From: an uncultured Oscillospiraceae bacterium
Lineage (GTDB): Bacteria > Bacillota > Clostridia > Oscillospirales > Acutalibacteraceae
DNA: 64,000 nucleotides
Direction of reading: 5' to 3'
Assembly (NCBI GenBank): GCA_900543215.1
Contig: UQQR01000006.1
Coordinates: 10,389-74,388 of the forward strand
Position 1 is the first letter of the stretch. Each line of letters opens with the position of its first letter. The translations under genes and the position numbers were made by a program. Of this stretch, positions 34,353 to 44,216 are shown in pieces. The notes beneath the pieces are model-generated. The model saw only the letters and a list, made by a program, of their open reading frames with translations. It was not told where the DNA came from and did no database searches.

Positions 34353-35010
34353 GCTTATAGTAATCGAGGGACTTGACGGCAGTGGAAAATCAACACAGCT
34401 TGACCTGCTCCCGAAACGGCTTAAAGAAAAAGGTATTGACTGTAAAACCGTTTCGTTTCCCGATTATGCAAGTAATTCGAGCGCCCTTGTAAAGATGTAT
34501 CTTGCCGGCAAGTTCGGTACGCACCCGTCGGATGTGAACCCGTACGCCGCTTCCGCCTTTTATACGGTGGACAGGTTTGCCTCGTATAAAACGGGGTGGG
34601 GGGACTATTACAAAAACGGCGGCACGGTTATCTCGGGCAGATACACCACATCAAACGCCGTTCACCAGGCGTCAAAGCTCCAAGAAAAGGATTGGATACC
34701 TTTTCTTGACTGGCTGTACGATTTTGAATACGGCAAGATAGGCATACCGAAACCCGACAAGGTTATTTTCCTTGATATGCCGGTTGAGGTCTCGCAAAAG
34801 CTGCTTGATAAGAGGTATACCGATTCCGGTAAAAAAGATATTCACGAGAGCGATGTTAAGTATCTTGAGAATTGCCGTAAAGCCGCGACCTTTACCGCAA
34901 AATATTCGGGGTGGGAAACGGTATCCTGCGCCGAAAACGGCGAGCCCAGAACGGTACTTGATATATCGGACGATATTTTAAGCTCCGTTATGAAATTATA
35001 CGGGAGGTAA
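34345..35010 (+). CDS. tmk: Thymidylate kinase
   Basis: 221 residues with P-loop EGLDGSGKSTQ and the substrate segment VDRFASYKTGW, as in dTMP kinases. The DRY motif of standard Tmk reads GRY here (ISGRYTTSNAVHQ), placing it in a divergent branch. It phosphorylates dTMP to dTDP, directly after ThyX in the pathway and overlapping it on the chromosome. Confidence 0.9.
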   Translation: MGKLIVIEGLDGSGKSTQLDLLPKRLKEKGIDCKTVSFPDYASNSSALVKMYLAGKFGTHPSDVNPYAASAFYTVDRFASYKTGWGDYYKNGGTVISGRYTTSNAVHQASKLQEKDWIPFLDWLYDFEYGKIGIPKPDKVIFLDMPVEVSQKLLDKRYTDSGKKDIHESDVKYLENCRKAATFTAKYSGWETVSCAENGEPRTVLDISDDILSSVMKLYGR

Positions 35011-35015
35011 GCATT

Positions 35016-35561
35016 TTGGTTTACATATTCCTTGCGGACGGCTTTGAGGAGTGCGAGGCGCTGGTTCCGCTCGATATTCTGCGTAGGGGCGGAATAGAGG
35101 TAAACACAGTCGGAATCGGTAAAAATTCGGTAACGGGAGCGCACGGCATAACCGTTACGGCGGATATTGCCGAAAGCGACGCTGTTTTTGACGGTATTGA
35201 CGCCGTTATACTTCCGGGCGGTATGCCCGGAACGCTTAACCTTGAAAAAAGCGAGACCGTACAGAAATTCATTGATTTTGCGGCTGAAAAAGGCGCCTTG
35301 CTCTGTGCTATATGCGCGGCACCGTCTGTTTTCGGGCATAAGGGACTGTTAAACGGCAAAAAAGCCACCTGTTTTCCGGGATTCGAAAAGGACCTCATCG
35401 GCGCCAAAGTCCTCGATGTCAAGACAGTGTCCGACGGCAATGTTATAACCGCCTGCGGAGCCGGTGCGGCCTTCGAATTCGGGTTTGCCGTTATTACGGC
35501 GCTTACGGGCGACAAAACAGCCGCCGAAGATCTTTCAAAAGCGATGAAGTATACAAAATAA
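35016..35561 (+). CDS. DJ-1/PfpI family protein
   Basis: 181 residues of the DJ-1/ThiJ/PfpI fold: FLADGFEECEALVPLDILRR with the conserved Glu and the nucleophile Cys in LLCAICAAPSVFG. Members act as deglycases, chaperones or have unknown roles. TTG at 35016 is the start, seven bases after CGGGAGGT. It is probably co-transcribed with tmk and mltG. Confidence 0.9.
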   Translation: MVYIFLADGFEECEALVPLDILRRGGIEVNTVGIGKNSVTGAHGITVTADIAESDAVFDGIDAVILPGGMPGTLNLEKSETVQKFIDFAAEKGALLCAICAAPSVFGHKGLLNGKKATCFPGFEKDLIGAKVLDVKTVSDGNVITACGAGAAFEFGFAVITALTGDKTAAEDLSKAMKYTK

Positions 35562-35579
35562 TATTTTGCGGAGAGTAAA

Positions 35580-36749
35580 ATGGACGATAAAAACATTAAC
35601 GGAAGCAATATTAATCCGGATGACGATTTTGTCATCGGAAAGGGCTTTCAGATAGATGAAACCCCTGTTACTGCGGTTTATAAAGGCAAAAAAGCCAAAC
35701 ATTCCGCCGGAAAAAGTGCGATTAAAACAACTGTATGGATAGTAAGCATTATTGTCGTGTCCGTAGGTCTTGCGTTCGGCATAATTTTTGCGGGCGCGGA
35801 TTATATGGGAATAGGCTTCGGCAGAGGAACGGAATGTGTTGTTGAGGTAAGCAAGGGCACCTCAACAAAGGCGATTGCCGAACAGCTGAAGGAATGCGGT
35901 GCGGTTAAAATACCATTTCTTTTCAGGGTTTATGCCAAACTTAAGCATTATGACAGCCAATTTAAATACGGCGTTTACAATTTCAATAACGAGGCAGGGT
36001 ATGAGGCGCTCTCGCAAATGCTTATCAAGGAAGGCTCTGCCGCTGAAAGCGCAAGGGTGACTATCCCCGAAATGTCTACCGTTGACGATATTGCGAAAAT
36101 CCTTGAGGAAAAGGGAGTTTGCACAAAGGCTGATTTTATTGACGAGGTACAGCACGGCACCTTTGACTACGATTTTGTAAAGCAAATTCCGCAGGAAAAG
36201 GTTTACTACCGTCTTGAGGGTTATCTTTTCCCCGAAACCTATGATTTTTATTCGTATGACTCAAAGGAATGTGCGCATCTTGCGGTTGATAAAATGCTCA
36301 AAACGCTTGACAGCAAGCTTACCGATAATATCCGCGAAAAGATTTCAAAAAGCGGTTACACTCTGCACGAGGGTATGACGCTAGCTTCGCTTGTCGAGCT
36401 TGAAGCGGGCGGTGCACCAGAGGAAATGGCAAATGTGGCGGCGGTATTTTGCAACCGGCTTAACAATAAGGCGGATTACCCGAAGCTTCAGTCCTCGCCT
36501 ACACAAAAATATCCCTACGGCTCGGGTAAGTACGACACCTATCAGTCCGACGGACTGCCGCCCGGACCCCTTTGCTCACCGAGCTTTAATTCCATAAAGG
36601 CAGCGGCGGAGCCCTCAAAAAATTATGAAGGCTATTACTATTTTGTGACCGACGCTCAAATGAAGTTTTACTATAATAAAACACTCAGCGAACACAACGC
36701 CACAATAAACAGGCTTAAAAAGGAGAATAACTGGATTGGCGACAGATAA
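35580..36749 (+). CDS. mltG: Endolytic murein transglycosylase MltG
   Basis: 389 residues: a cytoplasmic N-terminus (to about 50), one membrane helix (KTTVWIVSIIVVSVGLAFGI), a LysM-like part and the YceG domain with catalytic Glu in ASLVELEAG and the family LQSSPTQKYPYG...DGLPPGPLCSPS. It cleaves nascent peptidoglycan strands and sets chain length. mltG followed by a U32 peptidase is the same order as yrrL to yrrO in B. subtilis. Confidence 0.95.
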   Translation: MDDKNINGSNINPDDDFVIGKGFQIDETPVTAVYKGKKAKHSAGKSAIKTTVWIVSIIVVSVGLAFGIIFAGADYMGIGFGRGTECVVEVSKGTSTKAIAEQLKECGAVKIPFLFRVYAKLKHYDSQFKYGVYNFNNEAGYEALSQMLIKEGSAAESARVTIPEMSTVDDIAKILEEKGVCTKADFIDEVQHGTFDYDFVKQIPQEKVYYRLEGYLFPETYDFYSYDSKECAHLAVDKMLKTLDSKLTDNIREKISKSGYTLHEGMTLASLVELEAGGAPEEMANVAAVFCNRLNNKADYPKLQSSPTQKYPYGSGKYDTYQSDGLPPGPLCSPSFNSIKAAAEPSKNYEGYYYFVTDAQMKFYYNKTLSEHNATINRLKKENNWIGDR

Positions 36750-38025
36750 TATTCCCGAACTTCTTTGCCCCGCGGGAGATTTAGTACGGCTTAAAGCTGC
36801 TGTCGATTACGGAGCGGACGCCGTTTACCTTGCGGGAGAGGAATTCGGTATGCGTACCGCGGCTTCGAATTTCGGCGAAGAGGATCTTAAAAAGGGTATT
36901 GAGTACGCTCATAAAAACGGCGTTAAGGTGCATATTGCCTGCAACACCATTCCGCACAATGAGGAAATACCGCGGCTCCCGGACTTCTTAAGCCGTATTA
37001 ACGATTACGGAGCGGACGCTGTTATTGCCGCCGACCTCGGCACAATAGGACTTGTTAAAAAATATGCTCCGAACGCCGAGCTGCATATTTCGGTTCAGTC
37101 GGGAATATGTAACTATGAGACGGCAAACGCCTTTTACAATCTCGGTGCGGACAGAGTGGTTCTCGCCCGTGAGCTGTCACTTTCCGAAATAGCGGAAATC
37201 AGAGCCAAAACTCCGAAGGAGCTTAAATTGGAAGCCTTTGCGCACGGTGCTATGTGCATTTCGTTTTCGGCAAGATGTCTGCTCTCAAGCTATATGACAG
37301 GTAGAGACGCAAACCGCGGCGACTGTGCGCAGCCGTGCCGCTGGAGTTACTCGCTTATGGAGGAAAAGCGTCCCGGTCAGTATTTTGATATAACCGAAAC
37401 CGATAAAGGCACTTATATACTCAATGCAAACGATCTGTGTATGGCGGAACAGCTTGATAAAATGGCTGAAAGCGGTATTGACAGCATAAAAATCGAGGGC
37501 AGGGCAAAATCCCATTATTATGTTGCGGTAACCGCCAATGCGTACAGGGGTGCGCTTGACAGCTTAAAATCGTCGGACGGCGATTGGAAATGCCCCGATT
37601 GGGTTACGGATGAGCTTAATAAAATAAGCCACCGTAACTATTCAACAGGCTTTTATTTCGGCAGACCGCAAAACTCACAGACCTATGAGAATGCGGGGTA
37701 TGTAAGAGATTATTCGGTTGCGGCTATTGTGGATGGGTACAGCGGCGGCTGTATTACTGCGGTGCTTAAAAATAAATTTTTAAGGGGTCAGGAATTTGAC
37801 TGTCTTGAACCGGGGAGCGAACCGTTTACAGTTACGGCAAACGAGCTTTTCGATGAAAACGGAGCGTCTGTCGAGAGTGCGCCTCACCCGATGATGAAGA
37901 TTAAAATTCCGTTTTCACGCCCTGTAAAACCCGGTTCATTGCTTAGAATGAAAGCCGAAAAGGAGCAAAATACAGATGAAAATTACGGTTGTCGGCTGCG
38001 GCAAAATAGGCTGTACCGTTATTGA
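36736..38025 (+). CDS. U32 family protein (TrhP-like tRNA hydroxylation factor)
   Basis: 429 residues of the U32 family: ELLCPAGDLVRLKAAVDYGADAVY is abbreviated here to the core LLCPAGD, followed by FAHGAMCISFSARCLLSSY and NRGDCAQPCRW with conserved Cys residues. In B. subtilis and E. coli close relatives (TrhP) help form 5-hydroxyuridine in tRNA using prephenate; they are not proven peptidases. The TTG start overlaps the mltG stop. The frame continues about 50 bases into trkA, giving a tail rich in Arg and Tyr that looks unconserved. Confidence 0.88.
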   Translation: MATDNIPELLCPAGDLVRLKAAVDYGADAVYLAGEEFGMRTAASNFGEEDLKKGIEYAHKNGVKVHIACNTIPHNEEIPRLPDFLSRINDYGADAVIAADLGTIGLVKKYAPNAELHISVQSGICNYETANAFYNLGADRVVLARELSLSEIAEIRAKTPKELKLEAFAHGAMCISFSARCLLSSYMTGRDANRGDCAQPCRWSYSLMEEKRPGQYFDITETDKGTYILNANDLCMAEQLDKMAESGIDSIKIEGRAKSHYYVAVTANAYRGALDSLKSSDGDWKCPDWVTDELNKISHRNYSTGFYFGRPQNSQTYENAGYVRDYSVAAIVDGYSGGCITAVLKNKFLRGQEFDCLEPGSEPFTVTANELFDENGASVESAPHPMMKIKIPFSRPVKPGSLLRMKAEKEQNTDENYGCRLRQNRLYRY

Positions 38026-39337
38026 ATCCTTACTCGCAGAGGGTCACGAAATCACTGCTATTGATAACGACGAGGATGTAATATCCGAAATAACCAATAT
38101 TTATGATGTTATGGCTGTCTGCGGAAGCGGCACAGATTCGGATGTTTTGCTGGAAGCGGGTATTTCCGAGCTGTTAATTGCGGTTACGGGGTCGGACGAG
38201 TTTAATATGCTTACCTGCTTCATCGCAAAGCGCCTCGGCGTTACGCATACGATAGCGAGAATAAGAAACCCCGAATACAACGATAAAAGCCTTTCTTTTT
38301 TAAGAAAAGAATTGGGGCTTTCTATGGCAATAAACCCCGAACGCTTTGTTTCAAGGGAGCTTTTCAATCTTTTGAAGCTTCCGAGCGCAATAAAGGTTGA
38401 GGCCTTTTCAAGAGGTAATTTTGAAATGGTCGAGCTTATTTTAAGGGAAAATTCGCCGCTTGACGGCGTAAGCCTTATCGAGCTTAAAAAGAAGCACCCC
38501 GATAACTTCCTTATATGCGCGGTTCAAAGAGGGGATAAGCTTTATATACCCGACGGTAATTTTGTACTCAAAAGCGGCGACAAAATCGGTATTACCGCCT
38601 CCTCGGTTGAAATACAAAGGCTTTTAAGAAAGCTCGGTATTCTGCAAAAGCAGGCGAGGGATGTAATGCTTTTGGGTGCTACACGCACCTCGTATTATCT
38701 TGCAAAGCTTTTGCTTGCGGCGGGCAACTCGGTTAAAATAATAGACGCCGACCGTGAACGCTGTAAGGAATTCAGCGTTTCCCTGCCGGGGGCGGTTATT
38801 ATAAACGGCGACCCCGCAAGGCAGGAGCTGCTGCTTGAAGAGGGAATAGGCGGTGTAGACGCCGTTGTGGCTCTCACCGGTATGGATGAGGAAAATATAC
38901 TTCTTTCGTATTTTGCGACAATGCAGAATGTTCCTAAGGTAATCGCAAAGGTAAACCGAAATGAATTTCTGCCCACTGCGGCAAGGCTCGGAATTGAGTC
39001 GGTCGCCTCGCAGATAAGAACGGTTGCGGATGTAGTCGTAAGATATGCCCGTGCGCTTGAAAATTCGGTAGGCAGTAAGGTTGAGACCCTTTATAAGCTT
39101 ATGAACGGTAATGCCGAAGCGCTTGAATTTGCCGTAAATTCAGACAGTAAGGTAATTAAAATACCGCTTAAAGATCTTCCGACAAAGGCGAATGTTCTTA
39201 TTTCCGGCATAATAAGGGGCAGAAAAACGATAATTCCGTCGGGCGACGATATGATACTGCCCGGCGACCGTGTTGTTGTGATATCAAGCGGTATTCGCCT
39301 TAACGACCTTTCGGATATTACCGAAAAGCAGAGGTGA
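37976..39337 (+). CDS. trkA: Trk potassium system NAD-binding regulator TrkA
   Basis: 453 residues with two repeats of RCK_N plus RCK_C. The first nucleotide site is VVGCGKIGCTVIESLL, the second LLGATRTSYYLAKLL. The gating ring sits under TrkH, encoded four bases downstream. AAAGGAG ten bases upstream supports the ATG at 37976, although this lies 50 bases inside the U32 gene in another frame. Confidence 0.93.
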   Translation: MKITVVGCGKIGCTVIESLLAEGHEITAIDNDEDVISEITNIYDVMAVCGSGTDSDVLLEAGISELLIAVTGSDEFNMLTCFIAKRLGVTHTIARIRNPEYNDKSLSFLRKELGLSMAINPERFVSRELFNLLKLPSAIKVEAFSRGNFEMVELILRENSPLDGVSLIELKKKHPDNFLICAVQRGDKLYIPDGNFVLKSGDKIGITASSVEIQRLLRKLGILQKQARDVMLLGATRTSYYLAKLLLAAGNSVKIIDADRERCKEFSVSLPGAVIINGDPARQELLLEEGIGGVDAVVALTGMDEENILLSYFATMQNVPKVIAKVNRNEFLPTAARLGIESVASQIRTVADVVVRYARALENSVGSKVETLYKLMNGNAEALEFAVNSDSKVIKIPLKDLPTKANVLISGIIRGRKTIIPSGDDMILPGDRVVVISSGIRLNDLSDITEKQR

Positions 39338-39341
39338 GCAG

Positions 39342-40787
39342 ATGAACCGCAGAATGATATTCAACGCCGTCGGTATGATGCTTATGGTAGAATCCGTACT
39401 GCTTCTGTTACCGGCAGTAATAAGCGCAATTTACAAAGAGCGTGAGTGCTTTGCTTTTCTTGCCGCCGCCGTAATCGGCTTCGTTCTCGGAATTTTACCG
39501 AAGCTTTTTTATAAGCCCCGTACCCATGTTATTTATGCGAAAGAGGGCTTTATAATTGTGGCGTTCACTTGGGTAATGCTTTCGCTTGTGGGCGCAATAC
39601 CGTTTATGATAAGCGATGAAATTCCGTCTCTTGCGGACGCTTTTTTTGAGACCGTAAGCGGATTTACTACCACAGGCGCCTCAATTTTAAAGGATGTTGA
39701 AGCACACAGCCACGGCGTTCTCTTCTGGCGAAGCTTTACGCACTGGATAGGCGGTATGGGTATAATTGTTTTTGTTACGGCGATTATACCGAATGTATCC
39801 GAAAGACCTATCCATATATTAAGGGCAGAAATTCCGGGACCTACAATGGGCAAGCTTGTGCCGAGAATTAAGGACACGGCGGTTATTCTGTACCTTATTT
39901 ATATGGTTATGACCGTAATTGAGGTAATACTTTTATGTTTAGGCGGTATGCCGTTTTTCGAAAGCCTGCTTCATTCGTTCGGAACGGCAGGTACGGGAGG
40001 CTTCGGAATTAAAAGGGACAGCATAGCGGGATATTCGCCCTATCTTCAGTGGGTTATAGGAATATTTATGGTGCTGTTCGGAATAAACTTCAACCTTTAC
40101 TATCTTGTTATTGCAAAGAAGATAAAGGCGGCGCTTAAAAGCAGTGAGCTTTGGTGCTTTGTGGGAATAGTTGCGGTTTCCTCCGTGCTTATAACCTTTA
40201 ATATAAGACACCTATTCCCGAGCTTTTCGGATTCACTTCGCGCGGCATTTTTTCAGGTTTCGTCTATTATATCAACCACAGGTTACGCAACCGCTGATTT
40301 TAATGCGTGGCCGTCCTTTTCAAAATACCTGTTGCTGCTTTTGATGTTTGTGGGCGGATGCGCCGGTTCAACTGCCGGAGGTATGAAAGTCTCTCGTATC
40401 ATTATGATGTTCAGAATGGTGCAAAATGAAATAAGAAGCCTTATTCATCCGAGAGCCATAACTTCTTTAAGATTTGAAGGAAAAAGCGTCGGCGGCGCAA
40501 CTTCAAAAAATGTCAGCAATTACTTTTTGATTTATTTTCTCTGCCTTGCGGCGGTCGTTATGTGCTTAAGCTTTGAACCGTTCAGTTTTGAAACCAATTT
40601 TTCGGCGGCGGTTTCCTGCTTTAACAATGTAGGACCGGGACTTGCGGCGGTAGGACCGGCGAGTAATTATTCGGCTTACTCCGATTTTGCAAAATTTGTA
40701 CTTTCGTTTGCGATGCTCCTCGGAAGGCTTGAGATTTTTCCGCTTATTATAGCGCTCTCACCGTCGGCTTGGTCAAGAAATAAATAA
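39342..40787 (+). CDS. trkH: Trk potassium uptake channel TrkH
   Basis: 481 residues with four pore-loop repeats, each with its filter segment: TTTGASIL, GTAGTGGFG, ISTTGYAT and FNNVGPG. The conserved Gly in each repeat fits a potassium (or K+/Na+) pathway. Together with TrkA it forms a complete uptake system. In E. hirae a related transporter (ntpJ) closes the V-ATPase operon; here trkAH lies 7 kb from it. Confidence 0.94.
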   Translation: MNRRMIFNAVGMMLMVESVLLLLPAVISAIYKERECFAFLAAAVIGFVLGILPKLFYKPRTHVIYAKEGFIIVAFTWVMLSLVGAIPFMISDEIPSLADAFFETVSGFTTTGASILKDVEAHSHGVLFWRSFTHWIGGMGIIVFVTAIIPNVSERPIHILRAEIPGPTMGKLVPRIKDTAVILYLIYMVMTVIEVILLCLGGMPFFESLLHSFGTAGTGGFGIKRDSIAGYSPYLQWVIGIFMVLFGINFNLYYLVIAKKIKAALKSSELWCFVGIVAVSSVLITFNIRHLFPSFSDSLRAAFFQVSSIISTTGYATADFNAWPSFSKYLLLLLMFVGGCAGSTAGGMKVSRIIMMFRMVQNEIRSLIHPRAITSLRFEGKSVGGATSKNVSNYFLIYFLCLAAVVMCLSFEPFSFETNFSAAVSCFNNVGPGLAAVGPASNYSAYSDFAKFVLSFAMLLGRLEIFPLIIALSPSAWSRNK

Positions 40788-40800
40788 GATCTATAATATA

Positions 40801-40843
40801 ATCGCCCCCGCACGGCAGTTTTTATTTGCCGCGCGGGGGCGAT
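40801..40843. terminator. Bidirectional GC-rich terminator after trkH
   Basis: An 11-bp perfect stem ATCGCCCCCGC/GCGGGGGCGAT (40801-40811 with 40833-40843) with additional inner pairs around a T-rich loop, between convergent trkH and the permease gene. Confidence 0.85.
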
Positions 40844-40865
40844 ATTTTACTCTTTGATTAAAGAA

Positions 40866-43409
40866 CTAATCCACCGATTTCATAGATTCTACCATATCGA
40901 TTTTTTTAAGCCTCGGCGACAGTGCGAAATTGACTATCACGGTAAACAAGACCGTAATCAAAGCCGCATAAACAAACGACATAGGATAAATTTTTCTGCC
41001 GAACATAACCATTTCAATTTCCGCTGTAAGAACTACATATCTGCACAGGAATATTCCGAGTATCAGACCGAGTACCGTTCCTATAACGCTTAAAATATAG
41101 GTTTCACGGCATACATAGCTGTTGACCTCACGGTCATAAAATCCTAGAACCTTTATGGTCGCAATCTCCTTTGTGCGCTCGCTTATATTAATGTTTGTAA
41201 GGTTGTAAAGAACCACAAACGCAAGCATGCCTGCCGATAAAATCAAAACCAAAACAATGTAATTTATGCTTTTAATCATATTATCAAAGCTTTCTATAAC
41301 ACTTGATGAAAAAGATGCGTTTGAAACACCGCCGAGATTAAGCAGTTCCTTCATAATACTGTCCTGTGATTTTTCCTCAACTCCCGATTTTACAACAGCG
41401 GTAGCGTAATCCGGTGATTCATTAAACATTTCACGGTAATAACCGTCGGTCATATAAACATAACTGTGAATATAGTTTTCACAGATACCCCCTATTTTTA
41501 CATTTGCCGATTTACCGCTTTTGGTTTTTAAGGCTACCGTGTCGCCGCTTTTAATGCTGTGAAGTGAAGCAAATTTTTCGGTTATGATAACGCTGTCGTC
41601 ACAAAGCTTTAAGGCGTTTTGGCTTTTGCGTTCCCTTAAATTCATAAAGTCTTTAAATTCTTCGGCGTCGGATGGGACATAAATGTTTATTTCATAGTCT
41701 TTATCATTGTCTGTGATATTGCCGGTCTGTGCACTGATCAAAAGGGAAGCTTCAAATTTTTCGTTTATATAGGCTTTTGTTTCTTCGTCACCGCTGTCTG
41801 ACAGCTCAATATCCAAATCGTACAGCTGTAAATTTTCATATTGCTCGGGTACGATAGCGCCGATTGCGTCCCTTAGCCCAAAGCCCGTAAGCAACAGTGC
41901 GGTACAGCCGGATATACCGATAACTGTCATTAAAAACCGCTTTTTATACCTGAATATATTGCGAGCCGTTACCTTGTGGGTAAACTTCATTCTTTTCCAA
42001 ATAAACGGTATTTTTTCAAGCAATATCCGTTTTCCGCTTTTGGGCGCCTTGGGAAGCATTAAAAGCGAGGGCGCTTCCTTAAGATTTGAATAAACGGCGG
42101 CAAGAGTGGCGGCAAGAATACAAAGCACCGCCGCCCCGTAGGCAGTGAGCGAAATTCCTGCGTTGAAGGAAAGCTTTATTTCGGGCAGTCGGTACATAAT
42201 GTGATACACATTTATAATTACGGAGGGGAGAAGATAAAGCCCTACCGCAAGTCCTGCCGCACCACCCGTAAATGCGGCAATACCCGAATACAGTAAATAC
42301 TTTGACGCAACAGCGCCCGATGAATAGCCGAGCGCTTTAAGCGTACCGATTTCTGTTCGCTGTTCGTCAACCATACGGGTCATTGTGGTAAGCGCGACAA
42401 GCGCCGCCACCAAAAAGAAGAAAACAGGGAAGACCTTTGCTATTGAATTCACCTTTTCGGCATTTGAGGTAAGGGAAACAAAGCTTACGGAAGAATTGCG
42501 GTCAAGTATATACCATACCGGTTTCGTAACCTTTGCCCTTGCTTCTTCTTTTACCTTTTCTGAGAGCCCCATATGCGCCGCCGCTTTACCCTCCGGGGTG
42601 TCAAGCGCAGTGTTTTCCGCAATTTCCTTTAATTCTTCATATCGATCGTTTTCCCTAACGGCGGCAACTTTTTTAAGCGAATTTTCCGCATCGTCACGGA
42701 GCGTTTCGTATTCGTCATAAAAGGTGTTAAGCTCTGCTGCGCTTTTTACTGTAAGGTAAATATCTGTATAATAATCGGTGTTAAAGGTATCATACCCCGT
42801 AAACAGTACAAGCGAAATTCTGCCGTTTCCTATATCGGTACTTTCCTTTTCGACCGACATATACATAGGGCTTTCAACCACGCCGACGACCGTAAGGGAC
42901 CTTACGGCAATACCGTCCGACGTTTCGGGGTTTATTTCATAAACCGTGCCAAGCTCGGGCTGAGAAAGAAAGGGGTTTGGTACAAGCGCCAGACATTCGT
43001 TTTCATTCTTAGGGTATCTGCCCTTTTTAAGCGTTGTATTGTTAACCATGCCCTTGTTGTTCAGCGTATCGTTGTCACAGCCGTAAATTCGCGCGGCGCT
43101 GTCGTTGCCGTCGCTGTTTTTTATAAGCTCGTCCTTTACCTTGCAGAGAATAGCCGCATCAACACAGCTTTCGGCTTTTACGGCTTCAAGGTCTTCGTTT
43201 GTAAGACCCCCTGTGGATTTGATGTTAATGTCCATAAAACGGTCGCTGTCGTAATAATCGTCTATTGTGCGGTAAAAATCGGGCGTTGTTGATAAAAGAC
43301 CTGCCAAAAAACCCACGCCGAGCGCGGTAATGGCAAAGATTGCGGCAAAACGCCCGAACCCGCCTTTAATTTCTCTCAGAACGGTTTTAAATAATGCTTT
43401 CACTACCAT
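40866..43409 (-). CDS. FtsX-like ABC transporter permease
   Basis: 847 residues in two repeated halves: membrane helix, extracytoplasmic domain, then three helices (DEQRTEIGTLKALGYSSGAV in the first half, SERTKEIATIKVLGFYDREV in the second), the MacB/FtsX DUF214 signature. The two EI-x-T-x-K-x-LG segments are coupling regions to the ATPase. The start codon overlaps the ATPase stop by seven bases. Such two-gene systems export lipoproteins, peptides or signal envelope stress; no sensor kinase is nearby. Confidence 0.92.
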   Translation of the reverse strand: MVVKALFKTVLREIKGGFGRFAAIFAITALGVGFLAGLLSTTPDFYRTIDDYYDSDRFMDINIKSTGGLTNEDLEAVKAESCVDAAILCKVKDELIKNSDGNDSAARIYGCDNDTLNNKGMVNNTTLKKGRYPKNENECLALVPNPFLSQPELGTVYEINPETSDGIAVRSLTVVGVVESPMYMSVEKESTDIGNGRISLVLFTGYDTFNTDYYTDIYLTVKSAAELNTFYDEYETLRDDAENSLKKVAAVRENDRYEELKEIAENTALDTPEGKAAAHMGLSEKVKEEARAKVTKPVWYILDRNSSVSFVSLTSNAEKVNSIAKVFPVFFFLVAALVALTTMTRMVDEQRTEIGTLKALGYSSGAVASKYLLYSGIAAFTGGAAGLAVGLYLLPSVIINVYHIMYRLPEIKLSFNAGISLTAYGAAVLCILAATLAAVYSNLKEAPSLLMLPKAPKSGKRILLEKIPFIWKRMKFTHKVTARNIFRYKKRFLMTVIGISGCTALLLTGFGLRDAIGAIVPEQYENLQLYDLDIELSDSGDEETKAYINEKFEASLLISAQTGNITDNDKDYEINIYVPSDAEEFKDFMNLRERKSQNALKLCDDSVIITEKFASLHSIKSGDTVALKTKSGKSANVKIGGICENYIHSYVYMTDGYYREMFNESPDYATAVVKSGVEEKSQDSIMKELLNLGGVSNASFSSSVIESFDNMIKSINYIVLVLILSAGMLAFVVLYNLTNINISERTKEIATIKVLGFYDREVNSYVCRETYILSVIGTVLGLILGIFLCRYVVLTAEIEMVMFGRKIYPMSFVYAALITVLFTVIVNFALSPRLKKIDMVESMKSVD

Positions 43410-44119
43410 TCTATCCTTTCGGCCGGCAGTGGGTTTTCATTGACTGTATTTTCCGTCACCTTGCCGTTTTTGATTTTTATTACACGGTCCGCCATTCCGC
43501 AAATAGCCTGATTGTGCGTGATTACTATAACCGTTTTTCCCGTGCTTTTGCAGGTGTCGTATAATAGCTTCAGTATTGCCTTGCCCGTGCCGTAATCAAG
43601 CGCCCCGGTAGGTTCGTCGCAAAGCAGAATTTTAGGATTTTTAGCAAGTGCGCGCGCAATCGACACCCTCTGCTGTTCTCCGCCCGAAAGTTGAGCGGGG
43701 AAGTTGTTTAACCTGTCCTTAAGTCCAACCTTTTTGAGAGTTTCCTCGGCGTCCAGTGGTTCCTTGCATATTTCTGTGGCAAGCTCCACATTTTCCTTTG
43801 CCGTAAGATTCTGAACAAGATTGTAAAACTGGAAAACAAAGCCCACATCGTATCTTCTGTACTCTGTAAGTCTGCGGCGGTCAAACGCGCTTATCTCGTC
43901 CGAATCAAGCGTAATTTTTCCTTCGTCGCACTTGTCCATTCCGCCGAGCATATTAAGCACCGTTGTCTTTCCGGCGCCCGACGGACCTACAATTACCGTA
44001 AATTCGCCTTTTTCGGCGGTAAAGCTTATGCCGTCGGCGGCACGGGTAATATTATCGCCGTTTTTATAGAATTTGCATACATTTTCAAAGCAAATATAAC
44101 TCACCTTAATTTCCCCCAT
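43403..44119 (-). CDS. ABC transporter ATP-binding protein (MacB/LolD type)
   Basis: 238 residues with Walker A GPSGAGKTT, signature LSGGEQQRVSIARAL and Walker B LLCDEPTGALD. It energises the FtsX-like permease whose gene overlaps its end. ATG at 44119 follows ACAGGA closely; a GTG five codons later (after GGGGGA) is an alternative start. Confidence 0.93.
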   Translation of the reverse strand: MGEIKVSYICFENVCKFYKNGDNITRAADGISFTAEKGEFTVIVGPSGAGKTTVLNMLGGMDKCDEGKITLDSDEISAFDRRRLTEYRRYDVGFVFQFYNLVQNLTAKENVELATEICKEPLDAEETLKKVGLKDRLNNFPAQLSGGEQQRVSIARALAKNPKILLCDEPTGALDYGTGKAILKLLYDTCKSTGKTVIVITHNQAICGMADRVIKIKNGKVTENTVNENPLPAERIEW

Positions 44120-44135
44120 TTTCCTGTTTTACCTT

Positions 44136-44144
44136 ATTTTAGCA
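44136..44144 (-). promoter_or_regulatory. Extended -10 promoter of the ATPase-permease operon
   Basis: On the minus strand TGC-TAAAAT is an extended -10 element 17 bases before the start codon; a weak TTAAAA -35 is 17 bases upstream. The short leader makes this moderate. Confidence 0.4.
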
Positions 44145-44216
44145 TAATTCCGTTTTGATTTTAAGTATAAAATATTAATTTTTGCTTAAGAAGATCTAAA
44201 GTTTTGGTTTTGCCTA

